From positions 124,001 through 188,000 of the forward strand of contig CP145423.1 in the NCBI GenBank assembly GCA_036867785.1: a DNA stretch of 64,000 nucleotides, in the 5' to 3' direction. Every line of letters starts with the position of its first letter. The first letter of the stretch is position 1. Below the pieces are notes generated by a model that saw nothing but the letters and a program-made list of their open reading frames with translations, made no database searches and was not told where the DNA came from. The DNA is from Plasmodiophora brassicae (taxonomy: Eukaryota; Endomyxa: Phytomyxea; Phytomyxea; Plasmodiophorida). Of the stretch, positions 1 through 11,262 are shown piece by piece. The position numbers and the translations under genes are program-made.

Positions 1-159
1 GTCGGTCCCGAATCTCCAGCGGTACGTCGAGAGCAAACATGACGCGCGAGCCGCGAGGCCATCTCCAGCCAATGGTCGCATAGTCCACGCCCTGCACAGC
101 CACATTGGTAACGATACCTCTTCAGTAGAGAACTTGGAACGGCACGATCACAGGTTTCT

Positions 160-250
160 GGCTGCGTGACCGAGTTGGTTAAGGTGGTAGATTCGAATCC
201 TCGAAACATCTACTGGGCTTGCCCGCGCGCGTTCGAATCGCGTCGAAGCC
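160..250 (+). tRNA. tRNA-Ser(CGA) with a 10-nt intron
   Basis: A serine tRNA almost identical to the copy at 569-649. The anticodon stem is 187-191 with 209-213 and the anticodon CGA lies at 194-196, reading UCG. Ten extra bases (198-207) sit between tRNA positions 37 and 38, the canonical nuclear tRNA intron site. Bases 192-196 can pair with 201-205, so the intron pairs with the anticodon as in normal pre-tRNAs. The variable arm is long, as in class II tRNAs. A T run at about 255-260 is a Pol III terminator. Base 5 of the acceptor stem (164) is G opposite A, a mismatch the sister copy lacks, so reduced function or a pseudogene is possible. Confidence 0.85.
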
Positions 251-568
251 TACACTTTTTTGCCCATCGTCTCAAGTCATCGACCATCGTGGGACGACTG
301 ACTGACTTGCGTCGTGTCTTGGAAACCGAATATGGATGGGATATGCGAATCCATCTGAACACGGCTGCAGGGTAGTAGGCATCAGAAGAAGAACTGATCA
401 GACTTGTACCTGATGCTCGCCGTCAAACGCTGCTCTCTCACCCGTAAATGGGCGATCAGATGCAAGCCGAACATCAGATGCAAGCCGAATACAGCGCGCC
501 GCCGCAACGAGGTTTAATAATAAACTTTGATAAAAAACTTTGCAAACCGTCCAAAGTGAGCGTGAGCT
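251..568. other. spacer between the two tRNA genes
   Basis: No gene is supported here. The only structure seen is a short tandem duplication at 455-489. The short in-frame peptide running through the first tRNA is a by-product of the tRNA sequence. Confidence 0.6.
455..489. repeat. tandem duplication of a 17-bp unit
   Basis: The unit ATCAGATGCAAGCCGAA occurs at 455-471 and again at 473-489, separated by one base. It lies between the two serine tRNA genes, and no function is apparent. Confidence 0.85.
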
Positions 569-649
569 GGCTTCGTGACCGAGTTGGTTAAGGTGGTAGA
601 TTCGAAATCTACTGGGCTTGCCCGCGCGCGTTCGAATCGCGTCGAAGCC
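569..649 (+). tRNA. tRNA-Ser(CGA), intronless copy
   Basis: An 81-nt class II tRNA. The acceptor stem GGCTTCG/CGAAGCC pairs fully, the anticodon stem GTAGA/TCTAC encloses the loop TTCGAAA, and the anticodon is CGA, which decodes serine UCG. The long variable arm and the GTTCGAATC T-loop are normal. A T-rich Pol III terminator follows directly (650-660). Apart from the missing intron and one acceptor base it matches the gene at 160-250, so the two are recent duplicates. Confidence 0.93.
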
Positions 650-993
650 TTTGTTTTTTTGCTATTGATACAATGCTTCTCCGCTAAAAAAAACGATCGC
701 CAACATCTGATGATGGGCACCCCCTCGGGTCGTAGGCCACTTTGGGCGGCGGCGACGATGTACGTTTTTCCCGATCCGTGTCATTGCTCTGACGAAAGTG
801 GGGCAACTACATGGTCCTTGACGAAATGTGAAGAGATGGAGGACAAGTAAGGCTACCAGATGCCCGGGTCACTTGGGTCCAACTGGACTGTGGGTTCCTC
901 GGGGAATGCTTCACATCACGCTGGCATACGGACGGTGGGCGGCATGGTTTATTCGGATCGTCCAGATAGAAACCCACATAGCCGCCGTTACAA
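650..993. other. spacer without a supported gene
   Basis: Downstream of the second tRNA terminator and beyond the 3' end of the minus-strand His-rich gene. Short open frames exist on both strands, but none shows splice-consistent or conserved structure. Confidence 0.5.
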
Positions 994-1598
994 TTACGCC
1001 CAGTGGCCGCTGCACACAAATCTCATCAGAAAGGGAGCTGACCGTCGTCCAGTGCCTCACGTACTGATGCCCATCGGTGGCGCCTTCGTAATGGTGGTCG
1101 CTGTTGGCAGCCAGTCAGATATGCATACACAACGTGGGCCACGTTACTTTGCACGTACTGTTCACCATCGGCGTCGTCGTGATATTCATGTTCGTGATCC
1201 TCCTCCTCGTCATCCTCCTCGCCCTGCCATCAGTGTGGTCAGTCTCTTTCACCATATACATGCCGTGCCGGCCACACTTACATCGTGATGGTAGCCGTGA
1301 GAGTGCGCGTCGCCTATCCAGAACCAGGACGATCAGAGTCACATTGCCACATTCACGCAGCAACGCAACGAACCGTGGTGATGGCGGTCGTGCTCCGCCC
1401 ACTCATCGCCGTGCACGTCTCGACTGCGAAACGCGTCACTTACCCGCATATAGACTGCGCCCTAAGATTCACTTACTGGTCGATATGGCCGTCACCGTGG
1501 AACACCTTCAGGCGCGTGTCGTCGGCGTCGACCCCGTTGAGGAACATCATGAGTACGAGGGCGATAGCCAGGAGCAACCCAAATGGGGACGACAACAT
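994..1598 (-). CDS. secreted His/Asp/Glu-rich protein, copy 1
   Basis: Six-exon gene: 1477-1598, 1374-1423, 1282-1313, 1159-1223, 1065-1100, 994-1009, with introns of 53-60 nt (GTAAGT/GTACGT donors). All phases agree. It starts with a signal peptide (MLSSPFGLLLAIALVL and onward to VDA). The short mature chain is dominated by His, Asp and Glu, with clusters such as HDRHHHG, GYHHD and HEHEYHDD. It ends GATDGHHGHWA. A divergent copy lies at 2074-2607 with the same exon borders, except that this copy has one more intron (1314-1373). I recognise no family. Composition suggests binding of divalent metals outside the cell or in the secretory pathway; that is inference. Conservation between the copies shows both are real genes. 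Confidence 0.85.
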
Positions 1599-2073
1599 TT
1601 CGGGATTTTCGTGAATGGCCACCGCATTGCAAGCGCAGCTCGCCACGATCCGACCTCAACGGTGTGTCACGGCGCATGACATCACGCCTCGACCAGTAGC
1701 CAGTTTGTAATGGTCTTCAGTGCTTCTGCAATGCCGAAAGCGGCTTGAAGTCATTGCATTCTTTTCTGGCCAAGGTACTTCTAAGACGATGTATAGACTA
1801 CGCCAGCCCTAGCGCGCGCGCGTTGGACAGCGGTGTACGTAGCTGGGCAGCTTCGTGTGCCCCCACCTTGGTAATGCGTAGTACACTAGTAAAGGTTTAT
1901 GCAGGCGGCCTGCCGAGTTCTCCGACCACGATCGACACGTCACTGCGCGTGACTCAACTGGGCTCAGTCGGCATCGTTGATATGTCGAAGATGTCTACCG
2001 TCAGAGGCATTTCCTTCATATATTTAGCACAGACGCAGCACCGTTCGAAATCATAAGATTCATCGGTTGGCCC
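1599..2073. promoter_or_regulatory. shared upstream region of the divergent His-rich genes
   Basis: A 475-bp stretch between the two start codons. A TATATTTA element at 2018-2025 lies about 50 bp before the plus-strand ATG at 2074. No comparable box is obvious for the minus-strand copy. Open frames here are short and unspliced, and I see no gene. Confidence 0.5.
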
Positions 2074-2607
2074 ATGCGTGCACTATCAGTTGTTTTCACA
2101 GTCGCCTTGTTCGTGGTCGGCATGCTTGCTCCTGTTGAGGCCGGCGACACTCGGATGAAAGTCTTCCACGGCGATGGCCATATTGATCAGTACGTCGACG
2201 CGTAATTGCCCACTTCTCTTTCCTAACAGCAGCCGTAGCCGCGACGTTCATGGTGACGACTGGGCTGAACACGACCGTCACCATTACGGCCATGCAACAT
2301 CTGAAGGATTCCACCATGACGTAAGTTACCCCTCACGTTGGATGATGCCGTCCGGCTAACGTACCGTGCTCGCAGGGTGAGGACAACGACGACGCGGAAG
2401 ACCACGACCACGAATATCACGACGACGCAGAAGGAGAACAGTACGTATCCTCCGACTTCTAGCGGTCATCGGAATCTAACATGCGTGAACCACAGTGATC
2501 ACCACTACGAGGGCGCCACCGACGGCCACCAGTAGGTTTCACTGCCAACTTGAATGCCATTGCACGATTAAGTGACGGTTGTTAATGACAGCGGGCATTG
2601 GGCGTGA
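2074..2607 (+). CDS. secreted His/Asp/Glu-rich protein, copy 2
   Basis: Five exons: 2074-2189, 2230-2320, 2376-2440, 2496-2531, 2592-2607. Introns are 40, 55, 55 and 60 nt, with CTAAC-like branch sites in most. The product has a signal peptide (MRALSVVFTVALFVVGMLAP, cleaved near VEA) followed by about 80 residues rich in His/Asp/Glu, including RDVHGDDWAEHDRHHYG, GFHHD, DHDHEYHDD and the end GATDGHHGHWA. Without the last splice the frame would stop at 2533. The spliced end is preferred because the sister gene on the other strand encodes the same last residues across the same intron. No family recognised; extracellular metal binding is an inference from composition. Confidence 0.85.
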
Positions 2608-2733
2608 GTTGACCTGCGAAGTCCATTTGGACGCGGTAGTATTCTATTAATACAGCTGCCTGATGAGTGGTGACTGGTGAGCCTAGACGAGATGACCCCG
2701 ACGTTTCGTGCTTCGTCTATACAAATGGGATAT

Positions 2734-5700
2734 TTATACATTTAAGGGCAGGTCGGGAAGCGACTCGGAGGTGGAATTAGTAACTGCTCCCAGCCTCGCC
2801 AATGCCACAATCGGTTGCCTTCTCAGGATGTCGATTGCAGAGCCGAGACCTGTTCGGTCCCAGCCACGCAGGAGTTCGCCGAGAAGACGATCGCCATCGT
2901 TCGACAGCCCATGCCGGTCCAGCCGCAGTCCTCGATTCGTCATATCGAACTGGCAGCGGAGGACACATCTTGCGGATCGCTCAGCAGGAACATTCTAGCA
3001 ACGGGACAATGTCAAACCTGATTCGCGTAACCATCTGCAGAAGCAAACAGACCTGCTGGATGAACTGCAGCTGAATTGTGAGAACGTTCTCGTTCTCCGG
3101 TTCCGTTGTCAACGGTATACCGTGCAAGATGATATCGGCTCGAAGAACATCAGGAACCGAATCATGAATGGTGACGAGTGCGCTCGCAATTTCGTCCAGC
3201 GCTCGCCTCGTGCTGACAAGTCGACAGAACTGGGTAACGCGTACTAGGTTGGCGACTGTGTACGGTGGGGCCAGCATGTTGTCGAAATACGCCTGAAGGG
3301 ACGACTGTCCGAAGCCATCAGGCAACCGGACAGAAAGCCGGCCCGAGTCGGCATCGCCTTCGCCGGCTCCAGACAGCTTGACGATACCAACAGCTGAGGA
3401 TGGTCGTTGCTTAACGAATTCGTCAAATGCCACATTCTCCTGCTGCCTGTGTGTCGAAACAACCGTCGAATGTGAGCAAGCATCCCATTCAGATCCTGCA
3501 CTGGCTAGCTACCTAATGCATTTTCGGTGCCAGTTGCGAAGTGCCCACAGAATACCGTCCCGGTCATGAACAGTGAGCGAAGGAGCCGAACTGGGTAAAA
3601 ATTCCAGCAGGATTTGATTGTCTGTGACCACGATACCGTCAATTAGTGTAGTGGAAAAGGAATCGCTTGATAGCCTACCTTTGATGATGCGCATGTCGAT
3701 CCAGTGCTGTGGCATCATTTTCGTGTTTCGAAACACGATGCGAAGACAGGTGGCGGACTCAGGGACAATGTCGACATGCGGCAGTGCGTTCGCCATCGCC
3801 TGCGTCTGCTGGGCTTGCACTTCGTCAATCTACACAAACGTTATACATTCCGCACCGGTATACCCACCTGCCCACGTACCCAATCAAGAGCTGCGTTTAC
3901 TGCAACCCAGCATTGATGGACAGTGGCCAGAACCCTCATCAGGCCGCTGCTATCGGTATTCAGGATATTCTGCAAATGCAAACTGAAAAAGGTACTCAGC
4001 CAACGCAACGATCGTTCACAGAGCGCAGACAGTCACGAACGTTTGGGGGAACTGCCTTGGCAGAACATGAAGGCCGAACCGCATGGTATGATCCGGAGCA
4101 GGTATAACGACAATGCGAACGGAGATTGTTGCCCCAGTTGCCGGATCGTCCCACCGAATGACGAGACTGTCACAGTGTAAGGAACATATGATGAGCCCTT
4201 TCAGTGCGGCATGATCCGATCCTGCAGGTGACGCTTAGTAAACGCGGGCACTTCATTCTGGGCACAAAGGTTCCTTACGCGTCTCTAGTAGAGACAGCAA
4301 TGACGCGGCCAAGCTCACAAGAGCAACGAATGCAGATAGCTCGACGCGGAAAGTGTCGAAAACGTCGGCAAGCGGGCCCCTCTCGCCAATGACGTACGAA
4401 AACGCGACCGACTGCCTGTCTGCATTGCATACCATACCTGTGGTATTGAGGATTAGGAGCCGATTCGAGCCAGCTTGCGAATAGAGTTACCGGTCCTGTT
4501 CGTGACCTGACGGAGTGCAGGGATGGCTCGATCACCCAGCGCAGACAAATCCACCCTAGCTGACATCGACACGCCCTCACACGACAGCGTTGCCGGGAAA
4601 GCGCGCGGGCACGACTGCATCCGAAGAATAGCCACACGAACAGACAGAGTTCCCGCGCCGAGCTTTACAACTGGCATCGGCGACCTAGCGAAGCAGGTCA
4701 GGGCAATTCCCACGATACGTTGCAGGTCAGTACTAACAGGTGCATAGCCAATGTCCCCATGATGACGTGCTTTTGAGCCGCTGTGGCTATTGCCCGGATG
4801 GCGTCGACAGTTAGGCAGCTCAGAAGATGGTCGGCAGCCTGCCCTAGGGATGTGCCCTTCGACGTATCCAGTGGTGCAGATCCGACGATGGCATGAAAGT
4901 CAAGGCTGTCTGCTCGAGAGCTATCCCTTCGGGACACTTGGAGGGAAACATTGAACCCATCTTTGAGCTCAATGACAAGCTGGCTGATCGCGAACTCTGA
5001 CAAGCGTACCGACACAGCATGACTCGCCTGGTTTCCGGCAATGTGACGCCGATAGCAGTCATACCCGATAGCTCTGGAACCACATTCGTCAGTCCGCATG
5101 CGATCAAGCAGTGCACGAATCTGAGGACCTCAACAGCACAATTATGTGCTCGATAACGGCGTTGAAAGCAATGTTGGCAATAATGTGGTGCGATTTCAAC
5201 GGCGATCGGTTCAAATGATCGGACATCAATCGCAAGAACCGATCCCAGAATGGCGAATGGAACTGCTGTAGACGCAGACCAAACCGACCGGTATTCCGAC
5301 AAACTGAAACCCGAACGGTTACACCGTCAGGAAATGCAATAGAGCCCTGAGCCACGTTCATTTAGAAACACGGATCCGGGCAAGAACCAAGACCGACGAA
5401 CCGTGGAAAAGATTTTAACCATCAAGGACGACTGTTCAAGGTCAAGCGATGCCCAGCAGATCACAGCCGAAGCAGCATCGTTCAGGTAACCACACAGATC
5501 GGCGAGACGAAAGCGGATGCTCGTTGATATGGCCTTATCGAGCAAGGTAGAGAGCTGTGTGCGCGAGACGGCAATCCCCACCATGGAGCAATCGAACGGC
5601 GGCGAGTGTGTAACCGACAATGGCGCGAGCGTGATACGCAGGACATTCCCAGTTGACCGCTGGCCTGGGACCGATTGCACGCTGTATGATCATGTTGGCA

Positions 5701-6801
5701 TGATTTCAACAGGCATGCCGCCGACTGTACGTACCTCGACAGATGGCCTGGTGCAGGCACATCGCCAATGCCTTTCGACCAGTACCGAATGTCAAGGGAC
5801 GCTCGGTCGTCGTCAACAGCAACAACAGTATCGGGACGCGTTTTCGCAATTCCCTCGGCCATCTGTACGTTCCGGGGTTGAACAACCCAGCAAGTGACCC
5901 GCGAAAGGTTGCAGACGAACCTCTTTCAACGACAACAGTTGCGCTCTCGCCCGGAACCGACGTATAACGTCGCACAGCACGTTGAGCTGCCCGCGCTCCG
6001 AACGTTTGTCGTCACCAGTATCGGCGCGCAGCTCTTGGTTGCACTGATCGATGAGGTGCCTGTCGGCCACTTTGCCGCCGACATCCACACTGTCGACGTA
6101 CCAATGCACGGCACTGTGCACACATAGCAGCGTCAGTCCCACACAGGTCCATCCCATACCGGGAACAACGGAACTAACGGCGCCGGTTGCATCCGTAATC
6201 GGAGCGTCAGGGCAACCCTGAAGGCGCCGTCGACTTTGAATCTGGCAACGCCATTGCTGACGCCGAGACATGTCATTCTCGACGGCACCGGTTCGCAGGC
6301 CAATCGTTGACGAACAAGGGAGGTCAACCGTTGGGTAACCGTGGGCGACGGTCCTGTAGAGACGGGGCGGCGCTCTTCAAACAAGCCGTTCAGCGCCGGG
6401 AACCATTTGTACCCCAATGTGCTGTACAGATGGACGGCACAGGGCACGTCCCACATTGGATACAGGGCATGGTCGACGCGTAGCGTGAACGGGCGCAGCA
6501 GCAGGGAGTACCGCCGGAACACGCCGTCGTTCGCACTGATGAACGATTTCAGGCTGTTCAGGGCGTGCAGCGGTTCGACGGATCGCAGCAGCCATTTCGC
6601 AACGATCAGCAGGCGCACGAACCGCTGCCGGGCGACCCACAGGAACCGGTGCAGCGTCGCCCGGTCGACCCGGCCGCCCGCCAGCAGCGCGCGGAACTCG
6701 CCCCGCGTGCACGCCGCCAGCGCCGCCAGCAGGTCGGCCAGGCGCACGCTGTCGGGCGCGACCCGCCGCTGCGCCCGACGACGGGGCACGGCGCGCGGCA
6801 T
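2734..6801 (-). CDS. MED14: Mediator complex subunit 14
   Basis: Large intron-split gene encoding the backbone subunit that links the Mediator head, middle and tail modules for RNA polymerase II transcription. Exon 1 (6179-6801) holds the N-terminal motif around ARQRFVRLLIVAKWL, equivalent to TRQLFVRLLALVKWA in animal MED14, and then GVARFKVDGAFRVALTL (animal NGRVKFRVEGEFEATLT). A 65-nt intron (6114-6178) follows. Near 3700 the exon VDIVPESATCLRIVFRN matches the animal SILPQSSTHIRLAFRN block, and near 3280 QAYFDNMLAPPYTVANLV matches EKFFETRVAGPPFKANTL. The last exon ends at 2734 after QFDMTNRGLRLDRHGLSN. Several interior introns were not placed exactly. It is head-to-head with DRC4. Confidence 0.88.
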
Positions 6802-7190
6802 GCTGCAGCTGCTGACGCGCGACGCCCCCAGCCCGATAATAAACGCCGGGCCTGCCTCCCGCCAACGTCACGCCCCCGGCCCCCCACCCACCCCGGGCAC
6901 AAACCGACTCTGACTGCACCCGCGCCCTGCGCAGTCTGCGCCCGTCTGCCTCCTCTGCGGGCCCCCTGGCCAAGGGGCGTCGTCTGGGGCTGCGAACGTA
7001 TCGATACCCTATACATAGGTTGCATAGAGGCAGCGGCCCGACCTTGTCTGTCCTGATTTCGACAGGTCGAGCCAGGCGTCTGGCAAACGACCGACCTGAA
7101 GCAGGTCGGGGTGCGATCGAGACGGTACCGTGTACATGGTATATATCGGTGTTGGCTGTGTGACGGGATTAACGAGCGTCGTCGTTGGGG
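6802..7190. promoter_or_regulatory. divergent promoter region of MED14 and DRC4
   Basis: A 389-bp stretch between two start codons in opposite directions. It is GC-rich near MED14 and less so near 7000-7160. No clear TATA box could be assigned to either gene. Several open frames cross it, but they are GC-driven shadows of exon 1 of MED14. Confidence 0.5.
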
Positions 7191-8942
7191 ATGTCGTCGA
7201 AGAAGGGGAAGAAGGGCAAGAAGGCGAAGGAGCCGGAGGAGAAGGCAGCCCCGGACCAGTACGACATGATGGATAGCGATCAGCTCAAGATGGCCATCGT
7301 CGAGATGACGGCTAGGCTGAAGGAATTCAAGAACCAGCGCATCAGCTTCCAGATCGAACGGGTAACGATACGCATTGCGAGCCGAGGTCGGGGACGCCCC
7401 TCCTGACCTGCCTGAACCGTCAGGACCAAGTCCAGCAGTTCCTGGACATTGCCCATGACGAAGTCAAGCTGAAGGAGGCCGCATTGGAAAACATTGAGAG
7501 CGAGATGGAGAAGAAGCAGGAAATGCACCTAAATGACATCCGGTGGTACATGTCGAAAGTGACGCACCTGGAGCTTGATCATCAGAACAGTCTGAACCTC
7601 GTACGGTGCGCGTATGCCCTTCTCGGCGGGCCTCCAGCTGACCTGTCTGTGCAGATCGAGCAAGAGAGCGAAACGACGAGGAAGAACGAGGCGGAACGGA
7701 GCGATGGACGCCGAGCCCAACTTCGGGCGCAGCATGATGAGCTGGTCGCAAAGATCAACGAGGAAGGCGTCGCGCACGAGCAGGCCATACGCAGCCTGCT
7801 GGGCCTGCAACAGAAAGAGATCCGGAAGCTAAACCAGGAATTCGAGAAACAGTCGAACCAGTTGGCCAATCGGTACCAGGCGAAACTGGCTCAGCTCAGC
7901 GCCGACCTTGACCTGCAGCGCAAGGTGACCAATACCGTTGCCCGGGCTCAAGCACTGGAACTTACTCGTGCTGTCAGATGGAGATCCACGAGATCGAAGA
8001 GCGCATGAACACGCACATCAATGACCTCATGCAGAACCACGAGAAGTCGTTCAACGAGATGCGCGATTATTATAATTCGATCACGCGCGACAATCTCGCG
8101 TTGATCAACTCGTTGAAGGATGAACTCGGCGAGCTGAAATCGAAGGCGATCATCAATGAGCGGACCATTGAGGAGATTGGCCACGAGAACAGGTACGTTG
8201 GCCGACCCGATGGACGATCCGCGCGCTGACAGTGGTCGACCATAGGAAGCTGAGCGAACCGCTGACGCAAACGCAGAACGAACTGAAAGACCTGAAGGCC
8301 AAGCTGGCCAGCTATCACAAGGAGAAGCACTCGTTAAAGCTGGCCAAGATTCGGGCGGCGCAACTAGATGCACAACTTAAACGAGAGACCGCACAGGTGG
8401 GCACCGAGGTCGGCGCTGGGCATCGTCACAGGTACTGACGAAGTCCCGTTAGATGGAGGTTCTGACGAGCAGCGTCAACGAGATCCAGAACGATCGCGAT
8501 CGTCTGTACGCGCAGTTCGAATCGATCATTAGCAGTGTCCAGACGAAAGCCGTCGACAAGAGCAGTGCATTGGAGAAACAGCTGGACAAATTCATTGAGC
8601 GGTAACCTTGTCGAAGCCAGCACCGTAATCGCGTGACGTGCCCTGATCGTTGACACCAGGTTTACGAGGAAATCGAACCAGTTCAATGAAGTCGTATCGG
8701 CAGCCAACCTGGACAACAAGGTTGTCGGTGAGCTGACGAACAAGCTCGACGCCGTGCTGGATTCGAAGAACGCGCAGATCAAGCAGCTCGCGCTCCAGAT
8801 CGCTCAAGCCACGAAGGCGCACGACAACCTGGTTCGAATCTACAACGCCAAGCTGCCCGAGCTCGGCATCCCGGTCAAAGGCATTGATATCGCGCTGCTC
8901 GGTGAACCGCAGCGACCTGGGGAGCAGACGATCGAACCATAA
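7191..8942 (+). CDS. DRC4: dynein regulatory complex subunit 4 (GAS8-like)
   Basis: Seven exons: 7191-7361, 7424-7600, 7655-7924, 7978-8192, 8246-8396, 8453-8601, 8660-8942, giving 471 residues (human GAS8 has 478). The N-terminus is a basic KKGKKGKKAK run and the rest is almost wholly coiled coil. Diagnostic segments are [41 protein letters not shown] and the C-terminal KAHDNLVRIYNAKLPELGIP, each nearly superimposable on GAS8 ([59 protein letters not shown]). The protein is a base-plate subunit of the nexin-dynein regulatory complex that coordinates dyneins on the 9+2 axoneme. Its presence means the organism has, or recently had, a motile cilium. It ends 30 bp from the convergent PHD gene. 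Confidence 0.95.
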
Positions 8943-8972
8943 ACAGCACGTCCAATGTATATTTACGATACG

Positions 8973-10603
8973 TTAACTGGCCTTCGGCGGCGCAATCCCT
9001 TTGGTGTGGATGAAGACTCTTGAGTGACCGCTCAGCTGTACTCGCTTCATGAAGCCTTCGACGTACTGAATCTGCACATTCAACGGCAGCCGTAGAGCGG
9101 CGCCTTGGACGATTTGCGTTACACGTCCCACTTCCGTTGCAGACCTTGCCAAAGCCAGTTGGCGGTCAGCGTTACAGCCCTGATGGTGACCACTACGTCG
9201 ACGTACAGAGGTTTCAAGCTCCCGGGATAGTAGATATGAGATGCTTCAGGAAAGCACTGCTTGCAATACCATGGCGGTTGCGGTAGCAGATCGGGAAGCC
9301 GCTGCACCGAATGGGAGTAAGATACGGTCAGCCGCAGACAGCAAACGAGACAAACAGTGATGCAGGATATGTGCGCCATTCGAGAGCAACCGTCGCAGGT
9401 CAGCTGATGGGGGTGGCTGGGAGGAACTTTGCTAGAGCATGGGTCGCATGCAAGGCCAGCCTGTAGCAACTGCTAAACAACCTATCTGCACAGGATACAC
9501 GGCCAGCACGTACCAGGTTGGTCTTGCGAGTCACGTACATCTGAGCAAGGTCCCCAATAAATTGAGGTGGAGGTCGCCGCTGAGGTTGCTGCTGCTGCTG
9601 TTGCTGGTGCTGCTGGCGTTGCGGTTGTGACTGTGAAGGGAGTCGCGCAGGCTGTGTCCCCGCTGCCGGTACCTTTCGTGCTGAGTTACACATGAAACCA
9701 GTGAGATGTGAGATGATCCATATAGTGAAGCACGCGTATGTACATTGCGGCTGTTGCGCCTGCTGTTGCTGATGTTGTTGGACAATTCGTTGCGCGATAG
9801 AATTTCCAGCAGCTTCTGTGGTCAGAATCACACGGACGCGTGCCGCAGCATTCTCGGCGATTCTTACCGGACGTACTCTTGGGGCATCGGCAATGACTTT
9901 GGCAACTCAAACAATTCCTGCACCGTTGAGCGATTCGGCATAGGCAGACACTGGATCCTCTTTGCTTCGCCATGAGCGCTGTGTGCAGAACGACAATGTC
10001 GGCCTGTACCAAGCCCGGCTATTACTATGGAGCAACATGGACAACCGATAGCGGAGGGTCACCTGCGTTCCTTTCGACGAATATTCACTGATAAACGCTT
10101 CAAAATCGCGCAATTCTGCATTGGTGTCCTGGAGATCCCTCTGCTCAGTATCCACATCTCGAGACGACACGAAGAGGACACGACTACCCGAGCACGATTC
10201 CCGTTCGGCGATGCCTGCTTCTCAGAAACGGCGTGATCTCCGGCAATCATGGTTGGACTTCGGGCAGGTGCCGCAGCAGCATGAATATTCGTAGGCGTCA
10301 TCAGCCTATTATTGTTCGGCACAGGTCTCGGTTGGCTCGGAAATGCTGGACGGAGAGGGGAAAGCCGCTGAGTGGGATGATACAACAGACGCGAACGAGA
10401 GCCGTACGAGGTTGAGGAGTTGTCGGCATTGGTGGCGTAGACGTGGTTGACTGCGTGTGCCTCTACGATCGAATATGAATCATGTGGTGAATGCAACGAG
10501 GGTCGGCGCTCACCGGTGCGGACGACATCGGCTCCTCGTCGGAATCCTCGAAGTAGTCCGGCGTGACCGGCTCGATCTCCATGAACCCATCCGTGAACGA
10601 CAT
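8973..10603 (-). CDS. PHD-finger protein, Gln/Pro-rich
   Basis: Split gene with a proposed start MSFTDGFMEIEPVTPDYFED at 10603. The first intron (GTGAGC donor) joins to a Ser/Thr/Pro-rich part (RHTQSTTSTPPMPTTPQP). Glutamine runs lie around 9570-9610 and 9750-9780, just before PPPQFIGDLAQMYVTRKTNL. A PHD finger then follows across two introns: CDPC, CDGC, H-x2-C and WYCKQC, a C4HC3 zinc-binding pattern that usually reads histone H3 tails. After the finger, SATEVGRVTQIVQGAALRL and QIQYVEGFMKRVQLSGHS continue to the stop at 8973. That last block matches nothing I know. Likely a nuclear chromatin reader; the family is not identified. Interior exon borders near 9900-10200 are uncertain. Confidence 0.65.
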
Positions 10604-10726
10604 GTCGGGACGAGCGGACGGTGCCAGAAGCGGAGACACGCCCGCCGGCCAGCCTGCCCCGAGCCGCCCAGGTTTGGAGCCCGATCCCCGAACACCTCAG
10701 ACGTCGGTGCACTTCTCACTGGACGT

Positions 10727-10734
10727 TATAAATA
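10727..10734 (+). promoter_or_regulatory. TATA box
   Basis: TATAAATA, 63 bp before the ATG of the small open frame at 10797. It faces the plus strand, away from the PHD gene. Confidence 0.5.
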
Positions 10735-10796
10735 GCGACCCAGCCAAATGGTCGGCAAAAAAGAACACGGGGGCGGTGTGCGCACGTCGTCGGGGA

Positions 10797-10916
10797 ATGC
10801 GGGAATGGTACGCCTGGACTAAACTGTTGTTTAAGAACAATCCCGATTTTAAAAACATTGCCCTAGGAGCAATTGTTGCCGTAACCATACATTGGCTCTA
10901 TGACGTGTGGGGGTAA
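10797..10916 (+). CDS. possible 39-residue single-pass membrane protein
   Basis: Short frame starting MREWYAWTKLLFKNNPDFKN, then a hydrophobic stretch (IALGAIVAVTIHWLY) and a short end DVWG. The layout is that of a tail-anchored or small organelle-membrane protein. A TATA box lies 63 bp upstream. Against it, a minus-strand exon candidate ending at 10863 overlaps the same bases with the frame RQFSTQSRIRGPMLF, and only one of the two is likely to be real. No family recognised. Confidence 0.4.
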   Translation: MREWYAWTKLLFKNNPDFKNIALGAIVAVTIHWLYDVWG

Positions 10917-11262
10917 ATACGAACGGAACAGCATTGGACCGCGGATGCGACTCTGCGTTGAAAATTGTCTCGAGAGTCGAGAGGCACTCCTGATCCCCTA
11001 TAAGAACGGAACTCGTCTAGAAAGAATACAATGGCTACCTTCCAGCTTCTCATCGAAATCTGCATAGCCTTGGGCACGAGGGCACGTGAGTTAACAGATC
11101 CGTGCTCTCCACAACGATGCAGACTGCGAACGCCTGTCCGGCGTATCTGCTCAGCCGGACATTCGACACGGGAACGAGTGTAGACGTTCACGTGTTTTAT
11201 CGTCAAGTTCGTTGCCAAACTCTTTCAGCACGACTGTAGAACTCCTCCGGTGACGTCGCCAT
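10863..11262 (-). CDS. possible small intron-containing gene, uncertain
   Basis: On the minus strand an ATG at 11262 opens MATSPEEFYSRAERVWQ. A later piece (DFDEKLEG, then a 43-nt intron-like GTAGCC...TATAG, then IRSASRLSRQFSTQSR) runs to a stop at 10863. I could not join the first and last parts in one frame with confidence. It overlaps the plus-strand frame at 10797-10916. Otherwise the interval 10917-11425 shows nothing definite. Confidence 0.3.

Noticed and set aside
1104-1679. plus-strand frame with a hydrophobic run, resembling a membrane protein
   Set aside because: The hydrophobic run is the reverse complement of the Asp/Glu/His codons of the minus-strand secreted gene, which is confirmed by its paralogue.
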